Source of the DNA: Pseudomonas pseudonitroreducens
Lineage (GTDB): Bacteria; Pseudomonadota; Gammaproteobacteria; Pseudomonadales; Pseudomonadaceae
Direction of reading: 5' to 3'
Length of the DNA: 35,857 bases
NCBI RefSeq assembly: GCF_021603645.1
Contig: NZ_BQHJ01000020.1
Coordinates: forward strand, 1-35,857
The notes beneath the pieces were generated by a model. It worked only from the letters and a program-made list of their open reading frames with translations, was not told where the DNA came from and searched no databases. The position numbers and the translations under genes are program-made. Below, in pieces: positions 18,460-25,998 of this stretch. Every line of letters begins with the position of its first letter. Within the stretch, counting starts at the first letter, position 1.

Positions 18460-18522
18460 GATCGCGGACGAAGTGCGCTCCTATCTAGCCTGATGCTCTT
18501 GTAGGAGCGAGCTCGCTCGCGA
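18460..18522. repeat. Inverted pair of Pseudomonas REP sequences (REPIN-like)
   Basis: An inverted copy (GATCGCGGACGAAGTGCGCTCCTA, described here by its core TAGGAGCGCAC on the minus strand, 18460-18483) faces a direct copy with core TAGGAGCGAGCTCGCTCGCGA (18502-18522). Both match the short palindromic REP elements scattered through Pseudomonas genomes. They lie just after yghU. Confidence 0.75.
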
Positions 18523-18556
18523 ACTTCCCTATGTCTCAGCCCCCAGCAATCGCTTT

Positions 18557-18639
18557 CGTAGGATGGCGTGGAGCGCAGCGATACCCATCAATGTCCACAC
18601 ACCGACAGCATGGGTATCGCAAGCTCCACCCATCCTACG
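18557..18639. repeat. Long imperfect inverted repeat, REP/MITE-like
   Basis: Left arm 18557-18587 and right arm 18611-18639 are near-identical when inverted: CGTAGGATGG, GTGGAGC, GCGATACCCA in the same order with only a few changes. The loop is about 23 bases. The GTAGGATGG...GATACCCAT element is a common dispersed repeat in Pseudomonas as far as I recall. It has no coding capacity. With the REP pair to its left it accounts for most of the 317-base gene-free stretch 18441-18757. Confidence 0.7.
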
Positions 18640-18709
18640 TTCGTGCTCCGCCGTGATTTGGATGTGGATGGAAACTCGGCGCGTGGAGGGAATCCGCTAC
18701 TACCAAAGC

Positions 18710-18741
18710 AAAAGCGGAGCCTCCTTCAAGGCTCCGCTTTT
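18710..18741. terminator. Bidirectional Rho-independent terminator
   Basis: AAAAGCGGAGCC (18710-18721) pairs perfectly with GGCTCCGCTTTT (18730-18741) around an 8-base loop and is followed by more T on the plus strand. On the minus strand it gives a U-rich tail about 17 bases after the stop of the ycaC-type gene, which it therefore terminates. Confidence 0.9.
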
Positions 18742-18757
18742 TTCATTTCAGCGAGCG

Positions 18758-19387
18758 TTACTTGCCCGCAGTCAGCGCGTTGTAGCTGGTCATCAGGTTC
18801 CGATAATCCGGAATGTGATTCGAGCACAGCGCCGCCAGCCCTTCGATATCGTTGCGCCAGTCGCGGTGCAGCTCACAGGCCACGCCGAACCAGGTCATCA
18901 GCTGCGCACCGGCCGCTTCCATCCGGCGCCAGGCGGCGTCGCGGGTCATCTCGTTGAAGGTGCCGGAGGCATCCGCCACCACGAACACATCGAAGCCTTC
19001 GGCCAGGGCCGACAGCGCCGGGAAGGCCACGCAGACCTCGGTCACCACGCCGGCGATGATCAGTTGCTTCTTGCCGGTGGCCTTCACCGCCTTGACGAAG
19101 TCCTCGTTATCCCAGGCGTTGATCTGGCCGGGACGGGCAATGTACGGCGCGTCCGGGAACTGCGCTTTCAGCTCGGGCACCAGCGGGCCGTTGGGGCCGG
19201 TTTCGAAGCTGGTGGTGAGGATGGTCGGCAGGTTGAAGAACTTCGCCAGGTCGCCCAGGGCGAGGACGTTGTTCTTGAACTTGTCCGGATCGATGTCGCG
19301 AACCAGCGAGAGCAGACCGGCCTGGTGGTCGACCAGCAGTACGGCGGCGTTGTCTTTGTCCAGGCGGTTGTAGGTGGCGTTGCTCAT
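18758..19387 (-). CDS. ycaC: YcaC-type isochorismatase-family hydrolase
   Basis: 209 residues, cysteine hydrolase superfamily, cytoplasmic. Catalytic candidates are Asp20 in LLVDHQAGL and Cys119 in GVVTEVCV. Long conserved stretches (FETGPNGPLVPEL, INAWDNEDFVKAVKATG, FGVACELHRDWRND, NHIPDYRNLMTSY) match my memory of E. coli YcaC almost residue for residue. YcaC forms octameric rings; its physiological substrate is not established. GAGGA sits seven bases before the ATG. The AraC-type gene upstream in the same orientation may regulate it. Confidence 0.92.
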   Translation of the reverse strand: MSNATYNRLDKDNAAVLLVDHQAGLLSLVRDIDPDKFKNNVLALGDLAKFFNLPTILTTSFETGPNGPLVPELKAQFPDAPYIARPGQINAWDNEDFVKAVKATGKKQLIIAGVVTEVCVAFPALSALAEGFDVFVVADASGTFNEMTRDAAWRRMEAAGAQLMTWFGVACELHRDWRNDIEGLAALCSNHIPDYRNLMTSYNALTAGK

Positions 19388-19575
19388 GGTGAAATCCTCG
19401 ATTTGCTTTCAGTGGGTCCCGGCTTGGCCGGAAAAGGTTTGGACTCGTTTTGCAGTGCGTCACTGCATGGAACAAAGATTAATTTCGACACCCTTGATCC
19501 ACTAGACGGCAAAATTCGCCTCTAGCGTTGCATTTTCAGAACGATAACCTCGTAAGGCAGCGCAGGAGATTCGGG

Positions 19576-19986
19576 CTAGCCTGCGTGCCGCCAGGTTGAA
19601 TGGCTTGCCTCCTGGAACAACTGGCGCTGCCAGCTCAAGGGCGTCACGCCTTCGATACGGTGGAAGATCCGGCAGAAATGCGCCTGGTCGCAGAAGCCGC
19701 ATTGCAGGCCGATCTCCGCCAGCGCGAAGGCTGACTCGCGCATCAGCTGCTTGGCTTTCTCCACCCGCAGCAGACGCATCCAGGCCTGGGGCGAATGCCC
19801 GGTGGTGACCTTGAACTTGCGGGTGAAATCGCTGCGCGACAGTGCGCAGGCGGCGGCCAGTGCGGTCACCGTGATGCCGCTGTCCAGGTGCTCGAGCAGC
19901 AGCGCCTGGGCGCGCTCCCATTGCCAGGGCGCCAGGTCGCGCTTGGCGCTGGCCGCTGGTATCTGGCCAATCAGTTGCTGAAGCAT
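19576..19986 (-). CDS. AraC-family protein consisting only of the DNA-binding domain
   Basis: 136 residues. The AraC/XylS double helix-turn-helix runs from about 20 to 120 (VTALAAACALSRSDFTRKFK for the first; IGLQCGFCDQAHFCRIFHR, TPLSW for the second). The N-terminal ligand-binding or dimerisation domain of most family members is missing, as in MarA/SoxS-size proteins. AGGGGAGGGA precedes the ATG. It lies about 190 bases upstream of the ycaC-type gene on the same strand and is a candidate activator of it. Confidence 0.88.
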   Translation of the reverse strand: MLQQLIGQIPAASAKRDLAPWQWERAQALLLEHLDSGITVTALAAACALSRSDFTRKFKVTTGHSPQAWMRLLRVEKAKQLMRESAFALAEIGLQCGFCDQAHFCRIFHRIEGVTPLSWQRQLFQEASHSTWRHAG

Positions 19987-20462
19987 GCTGGTCCCTCCCC
20001 TGCACTCTGGGGAGCATTTTTTGTGCGCGCCGGGGGTGGCGGCGAGTTAAAGCTGGTTAAACCGCATTAACCCGCGACTGCGAAAAAGCTGCGACCAACG
20101 GGCCAGCAGCGCTTGACTGCAGCGCTCGCGAGGCCGCCGGCAAGCCATGCGAGGATCATCGGTTGGCGGCCGCAACGCCTTGGCCGGTACGGCCCCCGGG
20201 GAAAACGCAGGGTGCCATGGGCCGCGTTTGCCTATCGTCGCGTAGCACCACAGCCAGGCCTGGCGTTAATCGTTATTAAGCGCGCAGCCGGGCAAGCGGC
20301 GCCCGGCGCAGGATGGCTCATCGTCGAGTCGTCGTTTACCCTGAATGTGCTTCACCGAAGAATCGCCAATCGACCGCAGAAGTCGATGGACAAGCGCCAC
20401 CAGGGCTGACACCCGGGCCGGCGCGGGACCTGCCTCCAGTGTGCGCAAGCGACGACCAGACA
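19987..20462. other. Intergenic region between divergent regulators
   Basis: No gene is supported here. It contains an inverted repeat GGTTAA-N6-TTAACC at 20054-20071, a possible operator near the AraC-type gene. The open frame upstream of 20463 continues to 20313 but lacks homology to the winged-helix domain and a ribosome site, so I do not count it as coding. Confidence 0.4.
20054..20071. promoter_or_regulatory. Inverted repeat, possible operator
   Basis: GGTTAA (20054-20059) and TTAACC (20066-20071) are perfect inverted 6-base arms separated by six bases. They lie 68-85 bases upstream of the AraC-type start. The partner protein is unknown. Confidence 0.3.
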
Positions 20463-23249
20463 ATGACTCCTGAGCCCGTGGCCGCGGTTGAAACCGTGCT
20501 TCATTTCGGCCCCTACCAGATCTACCCCGCGTCCCGCGTGATCCTCGAAGCCGGTCGCCCGCTGCGCCTCGGCCAACGCGCGCTGGATATCCTCCTGGCG
20601 CTGCTGGAGCGCGCCGGCGAAGTGGTCAGCAAGCGCGAGCTGCTGGCCCGCGCCTGGCCCGGGCAAGCCATCGACGAAGGCAACCTGCGGGTGCACATGA
20701 CCGCCCTGCGCAAGGCGCTGGGCGACGGCCAGAACGGCCGGCGCTTCATCGTCACGGTGGCGCTGCGCGGCTACAGCTTCGTCGAGCCGCTGATCCGCTC
20801 GGCGCAGTCAACGCCCGCCCCGGCTGACGGCCAGTCGGCGGACCACAACCTGCCGCCCCGGCGCAATCGCCTGCTGGGCCGCGAAGCGGAACTCGAGCGC
20901 CTGCTCAGCGAGTTGCCGCAGCGCCGCTGCATCAGCCTGGTGGGCAGCGGCGGCATCGGCAAGACCAGTCTCGCCCTGCAGGCCGCCGAGCGCTTCATCG
21001 GCCGCTATCGCCACGGCATCCGCATGCTCGACCTCACCCAGTTGCAGGATGCCCGCCCGCTGAACAGCACCCTGGCTGCCGCCCTGGGTATTCCAGGGCT
21101 GGCCGGCGAAGCGCTGGAAGCTATCTGCCGCCAGGTCGCCGACCGCCAGATGCTGTTGCTCATCGACAACTGCGAGCACCTGATCGAGGCCGTCGCGCCC
21201 CTGGTGGAATGCCTGCTGCGCCACGCGCCACAGATCCACATTCTCGCCACCAGCCGTGAAAGCCTGCGCGCCACCGGCGAGCACATCCTGCCGTTGCGGC
21301 CGCTGGGTTGCCCGCCGGCACAGGTCGGCAGCATCGCCGACGCACTCGCCTACCCCGCCGTGGCGCTGCTGATCGAGCGGGCGAAGGAGACCCACGAGGA
21401 CTTCGAGTTGCGCCCCGAGGACCTGCCGCGGGTCGGCGAAATCTGCCGGCGCCTGGAGGGTATTCCGCTGGCCCTGGAACTGGCCGCCAGCCACCTGGGC
21501 CAGGCCGACGGCAGCATCGATGCGCTACTGCAGGGCGGCTACCTGGACCTTCCGCTGCAGTCCGACCGCCACGAACATCTGCGCGCGATGCTCGACTGGA
21601 GCTACGCGCTGCTGCGCCCCGCGGAACAGTCCTGTCTGCGCCGCCTCAGTGTCTTTCGCGGCAGCTTCACGCTGCAATCCATCGCGGCGGTCCTCGGTCA
21701 GCCAGCGGCGCTCGGCGCGGCCTTCCTGCTGGTCAATCAGTTGACCGCCAAGTCGCTGCTGACCACGGAGATTCGCGGCGACGAGGTCACCTACCGGCTG
21801 CTCGAACCGACCCGCCTGCATGCCCTGGAGAAGCTCCAGGACGCCGGTGAACTGTACGAGGCCCGCGAGCGCCATCTGCAACTCTGCCAGCGTGCGCTGC
21901 AGGCTGCGTACAACGAATGGGAAAGGTCAGCCTCCCAGGGCTGGCTGCAACGTCATGCGCCCTGGCTCGCGGAGGTTCGCGCCGCACTCGACTGGGGGCT
22001 GCACGCCGAAGTGCGGCACACCCAGGCGATCCATCTCGCGGCCTGCTCGTCGCCGCTGTGGCAGGAGCTGTCGCTGCTGCACGAATACGGCCCTTATGTG
22101 AGCGCTGCACTGGGTCTGCTCAGCGCCGACCCCAGTTCGTCGTTGCAACTGGCCATGCAACTGGAACTGGCGCTGGGCAACACGACGTACCACGACGTGC
22201 GCAACAGCCAGGCCGACGAAGCCTTCCAGAACGCCCGCTTCCTCGCCCGGCAGATCGGCGACCGCCACGGCGAACTGACTGCGCTCTCCGGTGGCCTGGC
22301 GGTACTCCTGTGGGCCGGCCAGTACCAGCAGGCGGCCGAGCAGAGCCGGCACTTCGAGCGGCTGAGCGACGGCCAGGGCGAGATGCTCGCCACCAGTGCC
22401 CTGCGCCTGCAGGTGCTGGCATTGCATTACTCGGGCGACCAGGTGCGCGCCCAGGCCGCTGGCGAAGAAGTGCTGCAGCGTCTGCAGTGGCAACGCCAGG
22501 CGAATCGCTTCGCTCCCTGCCTGGGCGTGCAGTACGACCAGCAGGTCGCCTCGCTCGCCACCCAGGCCCGTACGCTCTGGCTGCGCGGCCTGCCCGAGCA
22601 GGCGGAACGCATGGCCACGCAGGCCATCGAGCTGGCCTGCGAGATCGACCACAGCGCCTCGATCGCCTACAGCCTCGCGGTGGCCGGCTGCGTCATCGCC
22701 TTCTACAACGGCGAACTCGACAAGGCGCGCAGCCGTGTACGGCAGATGATCGAGGTCGCCGAGCGCCACCGCGTGCCGTTGTTCAGCGACTGGGCGCGGC
22801 ACTATGCGTGGGCCATGCAGCTCGACGAAGTGGCCGGCACCACGGCGCCGGCCGTTGGCCTGGTGCGCGATATCGTGCAGACCCTTGGCTGCCGCCCGCT
22901 GCCATCCGACCAGGCCCAGCTGATGCGCGCACGAACCGGCGCGGCAGGCTGGTGCGCCGCGGAAATCTTGCGCAATGAGGCCGTTGTCCTGCGGGCGCGC
23001 GGCGATCGTGAGTCGCTTTCCGGTGCTGAAACCCTGCTCTCGCACGCCATGGCCCTGGCTCGGCAGCAAGGTGCACTGGCCTGGGAACTGCGTTCGGCTA
23101 CCTGCCTGGCAGAACTCTGCAGCGCGCAAGGCAGACCCGAAGACGCACGGCAATTGCTGGAGCCCGTCTACCAGCGCTTCAGCGAAGGCTTCGACCTGCC
23201 GGACCAGCGCCACGCGCGGCACTGCCTGGAGGGCCTGCGCGGCCCGTAA
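20463..23249 (+). CDS. Winged-helix / NB-ARC ATPase transcriptional regulator
   Basis: 928 residues. An N-terminal OmpR/CadC-type winged helix (about 13-107: FGPYQIYP, LRLGQRALDILLALLER, LRVHMTALRKALGD, RGYSFVEPL) is followed by an NB-ARC-type ATPase with Walker A GSGGIGKT (161-168), Walker B LLLIDN (231-236) and ILATSRESL. The long C-terminal half is helical, probably TPR-like repeats. The plan is that of signal-sensing ATPases in which nucleotide binding controls DNA binding. I chose the ATG at 20463 because the winged helix begins 12 residues later; the frame is open 150 bases further upstream without homology. It precedes a deletion scar and a decarboxylase-like gene on the same strand; its targets are unknown. 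Confidence 0.88.
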   Translation: MTPEPVAAVETVLHFGPYQIYPASRVILEAGRPLRLGQRALDILLALLERAGEVVSKRELLARAWPGQAIDEGNLRVHMTALRKALGDGQNGRRFIVTVALRGYSFVEPLIRSAQSTPAPADGQSADHNLPPRRNRLLGREAELERLLSELPQRRCISLVGSGGIGKTSLALQAAERFIGRYRHGIRMLDLTQLQDARPLNSTLAAALGIPGLAGEALEAICRQVADRQMLLLIDNCEHLIEAVAPLVECLLRHAPQIHILATSRESLRATGEHILPLRPLGCPPAQVGSIADALAYPAVALLIERAKETHEDFELRPEDLPRVGEICRRLEGIPLALELAASHLGQADGSIDALLQGGYLDLPLQSDRHEHLRAMLDWSYALLRPAEQSCLRRLSVFRGSFTLQSIAAVLGQPAALGAAFLLVNQLTAKSLLTTEIRGDEVTYRLLEPTRLHALEKLQDAGELYEARERHLQLCQRALQAAYNEWERSASQGWLQRHAPWLAEVRAALDWGLHAEVRHTQAIHLAACSSPLWQELSLLHEYGPYVSAALGLLSADPSSSLQLAMQLELALGNTTYHDVRNSQADEAFQNARFLARQIGDRHGELTALSGGLAVLLWAGQYQQAAEQSRHFERLSDGQGEMLATSALRLQVLALHYSGDQVRAQAAGEEVLQRLQWQRQANRFAPCLGVQYDQQVASLATQARTLWLRGLPEQAERMATQAIELACEIDHSASIAYSLAVAGCVIAFYNGELDKARSRVRQMIEVAERHRVPLFSDWARHYAWAMQLDEVAGTTAPAVGLVRDIVQTLGCRPLPSDQAQLMRARTGAAGWCAAEILRNEAVVLRARGDRESLSGAETLLSHAMALARQQGALAWELRSATCLAELCSAQGRPEDARQLLEPVYQRFSEGFDLPDQRHARHCLEGLRGP

Positions 23250-23267
23250 GAAGCAGCGCCGGCGGCG

Positions 23268-23368
23268 CCCTCTTCCCTTCAACCGCTCTGCGTCGAACAG
23301 CATGGCTGGCTCAGGCAATGGCTGCGTGCGCGCCTGGGCAACGCCCAGGACGCGGCAGACCTGGCCCA
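23268..23368 (+). pseudogene. Remnant of a FecI-type ECF sigma factor (N-terminal region)
   Basis: In the frame containing codon 23292 the translation reads PLCVEQHGWLRQWL then RARLGNAQDAADLAQ, the conserved beginning of FecI-type sigma factors (H-x-WL...LGN..DAADLA). There is no ATG in this frame after the regulator's stop, and the similarity ends abruptly at about 23368. It is a fragment about 30 codons long and cannot function. Confidence 0.7.
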
Positions 23369-23404
23369 GGCAACCTGTTGCTCGGCGCCCGCTACGACTT
23401 CTGA
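23369..23404 (+). pseudogene. Last codons of a TonB-dependent receptor (remnant)
   Basis: In a different frame from the sigma fragment, and starting right where that similarity ends, the translation reads GNLLLGARYDF followed by TGA at 23402-23404. This is the canonical C-terminus of siderophore receptors (final aromatic residue). Together with the preceding sigma fragment it looks like the two ends of a fecI-fecR-receptor locus joined by a deletion. Confidence 0.65.
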
Positions 23405-23465
23405 ACGCTCCGCTGCAGGCTGCCTGCCGGGATGGCCGCGTCAACTCGCAGCAGCCTGCTTGACA

Positions 23466-23481
23466 TTAAAGTTAACTTTAA
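23466..23481. promoter_or_regulatory. Perfect 16-base palindrome upstream of the decarboxylase-like gene
   Basis: TTAAAGTTAACTTTAA is self-complementary over all 16 bases and lies 77-92 bases upstream of the ATG at 23558. A further AACTT half-site follows at 23481-23485. It is AT-rich in a GC-rich setting and is a likely operator; the binding protein is unknown. Confidence 0.45.
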
Positions 23482-23557
23482 ACTTAGCGTAGCCCTCGTC
23501 AGCCGCCCGGCCACCACGCCGGGCGGCCCCACCCGGATCAACCAGAAGGCCAGGCAG

Positions 23558-24457
23558 ATGAAGGCGAAGTTCAAGCAAGTCGAGTTCGGCACCCAGCGCG
23601 TTGAAGTGATCGAAGGCGGCTATTACGACCGCTACCGGATGAACCCGGACCTGGACGAAGTGGCGAAGGACCCCGCCGCCGGCAACATCGATTACTTCCG
23701 GCGGATTCCCAAGCAGATGGTCGCCTCACGCGTCGGGCAAACCTGGGCGCCGAATTTCTACTACCGCACCAGCAGTATCCAGCTGCTGTTCCTCGCGCCC
23801 CTCGAGCGTCTTCGCGCAACGTTGCCGGCACCGCTGGAGCCACTGCGCGCCCTCCCCGGCCACGGCCTGGTGGCGCTGACGTTTTTCTCCTACTCGGTGT
23901 GCGACAACGACCCATACGACGAGGTCTCGGTCGCCATCGTCATCCGCCGGCCGGGCGCCAGGGGCAGCCATGCCCTGGAGCTGCTCGATTCAATGCGCCG
24001 CCGCAGCTTCGTCGCCCATGTGCTGGCGTTGCCGGTTTCCACGGAGATTGCGCGGGTGCGCGGTGTGTACGGCTACCAGCTGCCCAAATGGCGCACCGAC
24101 ATCGAGGTGAAGATCGGCAGCAACGTGGCCGCCAGCATCCAGGGGCCCGATGGCAAGGCGGACCTGGTGCTCGCCGCAGCGCTGCCCGCGCTGCAGATCG
24201 CCACCGCGCAATCGCGCCTGGGCACCACCACCATGCTTCACCAGGTCGACGGCCGCTGGCAGCAGACCCGCGTGCAGAGCAACACCCTGGCCTACGCGCA
24301 GAAGCTGCTGCCGCGCGACGTCCGCCTGAGCCGCAACGGCGGGCCGCTGAGCCAGTTGCTCGATGGGCTGGGCGCATCGCGAGTCCTGCGCCTGGACGTG
24401 GTCAAGGACGCGCAGATCGTGCTGCACCTTCCCGCGCCGGTGGAAAGCCTGCACTGA
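23558..24457 (+). CDS. Acetoacetate-decarboxylase-fold protein
   Basis: 299 residues, acetoacetate decarboxylase (ADC) superfamily. The segment YGYQLPKW at 171-178 corresponds to the active-site Lys motif of the family, making Lys177 the candidate Schiff-base lysine. DEVSVAIVI and ALPVSTE match the neighbouring beta-cone strands. True ADC makes acetone and CO2 from acetoacetate; many superfamily members act on other keto acids or lack decarboxylase activity, so the reaction is open. I chose the ATG at 23558; an ATG 42 codons upstream would begin inside the deletion scar and translate the palindrome. No partner gene for acetoacetate production is adjacent. Confidence 0.8.
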   Translation: MKAKFKQVEFGTQRVEVIEGGYYDRYRMNPDLDEVAKDPAAGNIDYFRRIPKQMVASRVGQTWAPNFYYRTSSIQLLFLAPLERLRATLPAPLEPLRALPGHGLVALTFFSYSVCDNDPYDEVSVAIVIRRPGARGSHALELLDSMRRRSFVAHVLALPVSTEIARVRGVYGYQLPKWRTDIEVKIGSNVAASIQGPDGKADLVLAAALPALQIATAQSRLGTTTMLHQVDGRWQQTRVQSNTLAYAQKLLPRDVRLSRNGGPLSQLLDGLGASRVLRLDVVKDAQIVLHLPAPVESLH

Positions 24458-24560
24458 ACTCCGGCAAAGGCCGAGGCCGCCATCCGCCAGCGCATCCTGT
24501 ACGGCTGGCGACGTGGCCCCGGAAGAAGCCTATCGGGCCCCGACCGCCGCCGGGCGCGGC

Positions 24561-25163
24561 CTACTGCGGCTGTACGCTGACGGCGACTGCGGAGGTCACC
24601 CGCATCACCAGTTGGCGCCCCAGGTACTCGCGCTTCATCTGCACATCCGGACGGACATTCACCGTGTGCTGGCTGCCGTCGGCGAACTGCAAGGTTGCGG
24701 TGCGCTTGCTGGTGTCCATGGACTTGACCACCGCTGTGATCTCCACCGTATCGGCGGCGAGCATGGCCGGTTTGTTGCCCGGCTGCGCCGTCGCCAGCAG
24801 GCCGGCCACGCCACTGCCAGCCGGCTGGCCCGGCTCACGCAGATAGACCAATCGCTCCATTGTGACGATGGCGCGGACCCGGTCGCCGACCTTGAGCTGC
24901 TCGAAGTTGCGCATCTCCGGCGGCGCCTGAAGGGTACGGCTGTTGCCCTGGTCATCGGTGAGGGTGAAGGTGCGCTTGCTCAGGTCGACGGCACTGACGC
25001 TGGCCTGCACCTCCTCCGTCTCGGTCATGGCACCGCCCGGCACGCCCTTGGCGACCGACTCGGTGTTGTCGAACTGGTAGCTCAGCTCGTCGTTCTTCTG
25101 GCTCTGGCAACCGACCAGCACGCCGACAGCCAGGGACAGGTAGATCCAGCGGGACACACTCAT
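24561..25163 (-). CDS. Lipoprotein with two copies of an OB-like beta domain
   Basis: 200 residues. The signal peptide ends in lipobox LVGC (Cys19). Two internal repeats follow: about 46-110 (EVQASVSAVDLSKRTFTL, LKVGDRVRAIVTMERLVYL) and about 137-197 (VEITAVVKSMDTSKRTATL, LGRQLVMRVTSAVAVSV). The shared V-x(4)-DxSKRTxTL motif marks an internal duplication. The beta-rich pattern resembles small OB-fold periplasmic domains. It stands alone and converges on the decarboxylase-like gene 103 bases away, with no clear hairpin terminator between. Function unknown. Confidence 0.8.
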   Translation of the reverse strand: MSVSRWIYLSLAVGVLVGCQSQKNDELSYQFDNTESVAKGVPGGAMTETEEVQASVSAVDLSKRTFTLTDDQGNSRTLQAPPEMRNFEQLKVGDRVRAIVTMERLVYLREPGQPAGSGVAGLLATAQPGNKPAMLAADTVEITAVVKSMDTSKRTATLQFADGSQHTVNVRPDVQMKREYLGRQLVMRVTSAVAVSVQPQ

Positions 25164-25450
25164 CGGGCGACTCCTTGCATCAAGGTGCTAGCGGACGGCT
25201 ATCGCGGGTACGCGGTAACCAGCACACGCAGGCCAAGCCTCGGTGGCCGCGTGGATTCACCGAGCGTAGCAGCTACCCGGCGCTGCACCCGCCTTGCCTT
25301 GAGCTGAAGCCTCCGCCCCTGCTGTCTGCCCTGGTGGTAGCGGACATTGCGCGGAGGGTCGCGGCGCAGGGGCCGGCAAGCTGTTCGGCGAGCGGCACTC
25401 CCGGCTGCGCAGGCGGGCACCTGCCACACCCCGCAGCCGGTTCCGCCGGC

Positions 25451-25903
25451 TTACTGCTCGCGTACCAGCAGCAGCGGGCGCGTGCTTGTCCGCAACACTC
25501 CCTCGGCCACGCTGCCGAGCATCAGGCGATGCACGCCGCGGCGACCGTGGGTGCCCATGACGATGGCATCCGCCTTGACCGCCTCGGCCTCCGTCTCGAT
25601 ACGCTCGGCCACCTCCTCGCCGACGCTGTCCATGGCCACCGCCGCGAAGCTGGCCGGCACCGCGAACTCGGCGACCACTTCCCGCGCCTTGCTCAGGATG
25701 TCATCGGCGGCCTTGAGCGCGGCCGCATGCAGCGCTTCGGTGTCGTAGTACTTGGCGTAGTAAGGGAGATGCGCCAGGGGGCGGTCGATGATGCTGATAA
25801 CGTGCAGCTCGCCGCCGCTCATGCGGGCCAGCCGTGCGCCTTCGGCCAGGGCGCGGAAGGAAACCGGACTGCCGTCCACGGCGGCCAGTACGTGCTTGTA
25901 CAT
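25451..25903 (-). CDS. Universal stress protein (UspA family)
   Basis: 150 residues, single Usp domain, cytoplasmic. It starts [12 protein letters not shown] and carries the ATP-binding motif G117-x2-G120-x9-G130-S131 (GTHGRRG...LGSV), so it belongs to the nucleotide-binding branch. I chose the ATG at 25903, preceded by GAGGAG; the frame is open 14 codons further upstream. In Pseudomonas many such proteins support survival under oxygen limitation and are activated by Anr. A matching Anr-box-like site lies at 25960-25973. Confidence 0.92.
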   Translation of the reverse strand: MYKHVLAAVDGSPVSFRALAEGARLARMSGGELHVISIIDRPLAHLPYYAKYYDTEALHAAALKAADDILSKAREVVAEFAVPASFAAVAMDSVGEEVAERIETEAEAVKADAIVMGTHGRRGVHRLMLGSVAEGVLRTSTRPLLLVREQ

Positions 25904-25916
25904 GATGTGCTCCTCG

Positions 25917-25949
25917 TTGATTGGCAATACGACCTTAACTGCCAATCAA
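25917..25949 (-). promoter_or_regulatory. Perfect inverted repeat in the leader of the universal stress gene
   Basis: TTGATTGGCA (25917-25926) and TGCCAATCAA (25940-25949) are perfect 10-base arms around 13 bases. On the transcript the right-hand part would lie directly before the ribosome site. The repeat also spans the expected -10 region (TAAGGT, 25932-25937 on the minus strand), so it could act as an operator or as RNA structure. Confidence 0.45.
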
Positions 25950-25959
25950 TCGAGCGCCC

Positions 25960-25973
25960 TTGTGGCGCATCAA
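25960..25973 (-). promoter_or_regulatory. Anr/FNR-type box upstream of the universal stress gene
   Basis: On the minus strand TTGAT-GCGC-CACAA matches the Anr/FNR consensus TTGAT-N4-ATCAA at 8 of 10 positions. Its centre (25966.5) lies about 41.5 bases upstream of the start point predicted from TAAGGT at 25932-25937, the standard spacing for activation. Confidence 0.5.
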
Positions 25974-25998
25974 TGTAATCGCGTTGCTGCGCTCGCCC

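Noticed and set aside
20313-20462. Longer N-terminus for the NB-ARC regulator
   Set aside because: The extra 50 residues have no homology, and the winged helix starts just after the ATG at 20463.
23432-23557. Longer N-terminus for the decarboxylase-like protein
   Set aside because: It would translate the palindromic operator and part of the deletion scar. The family similarity begins at the ATG at 23558.
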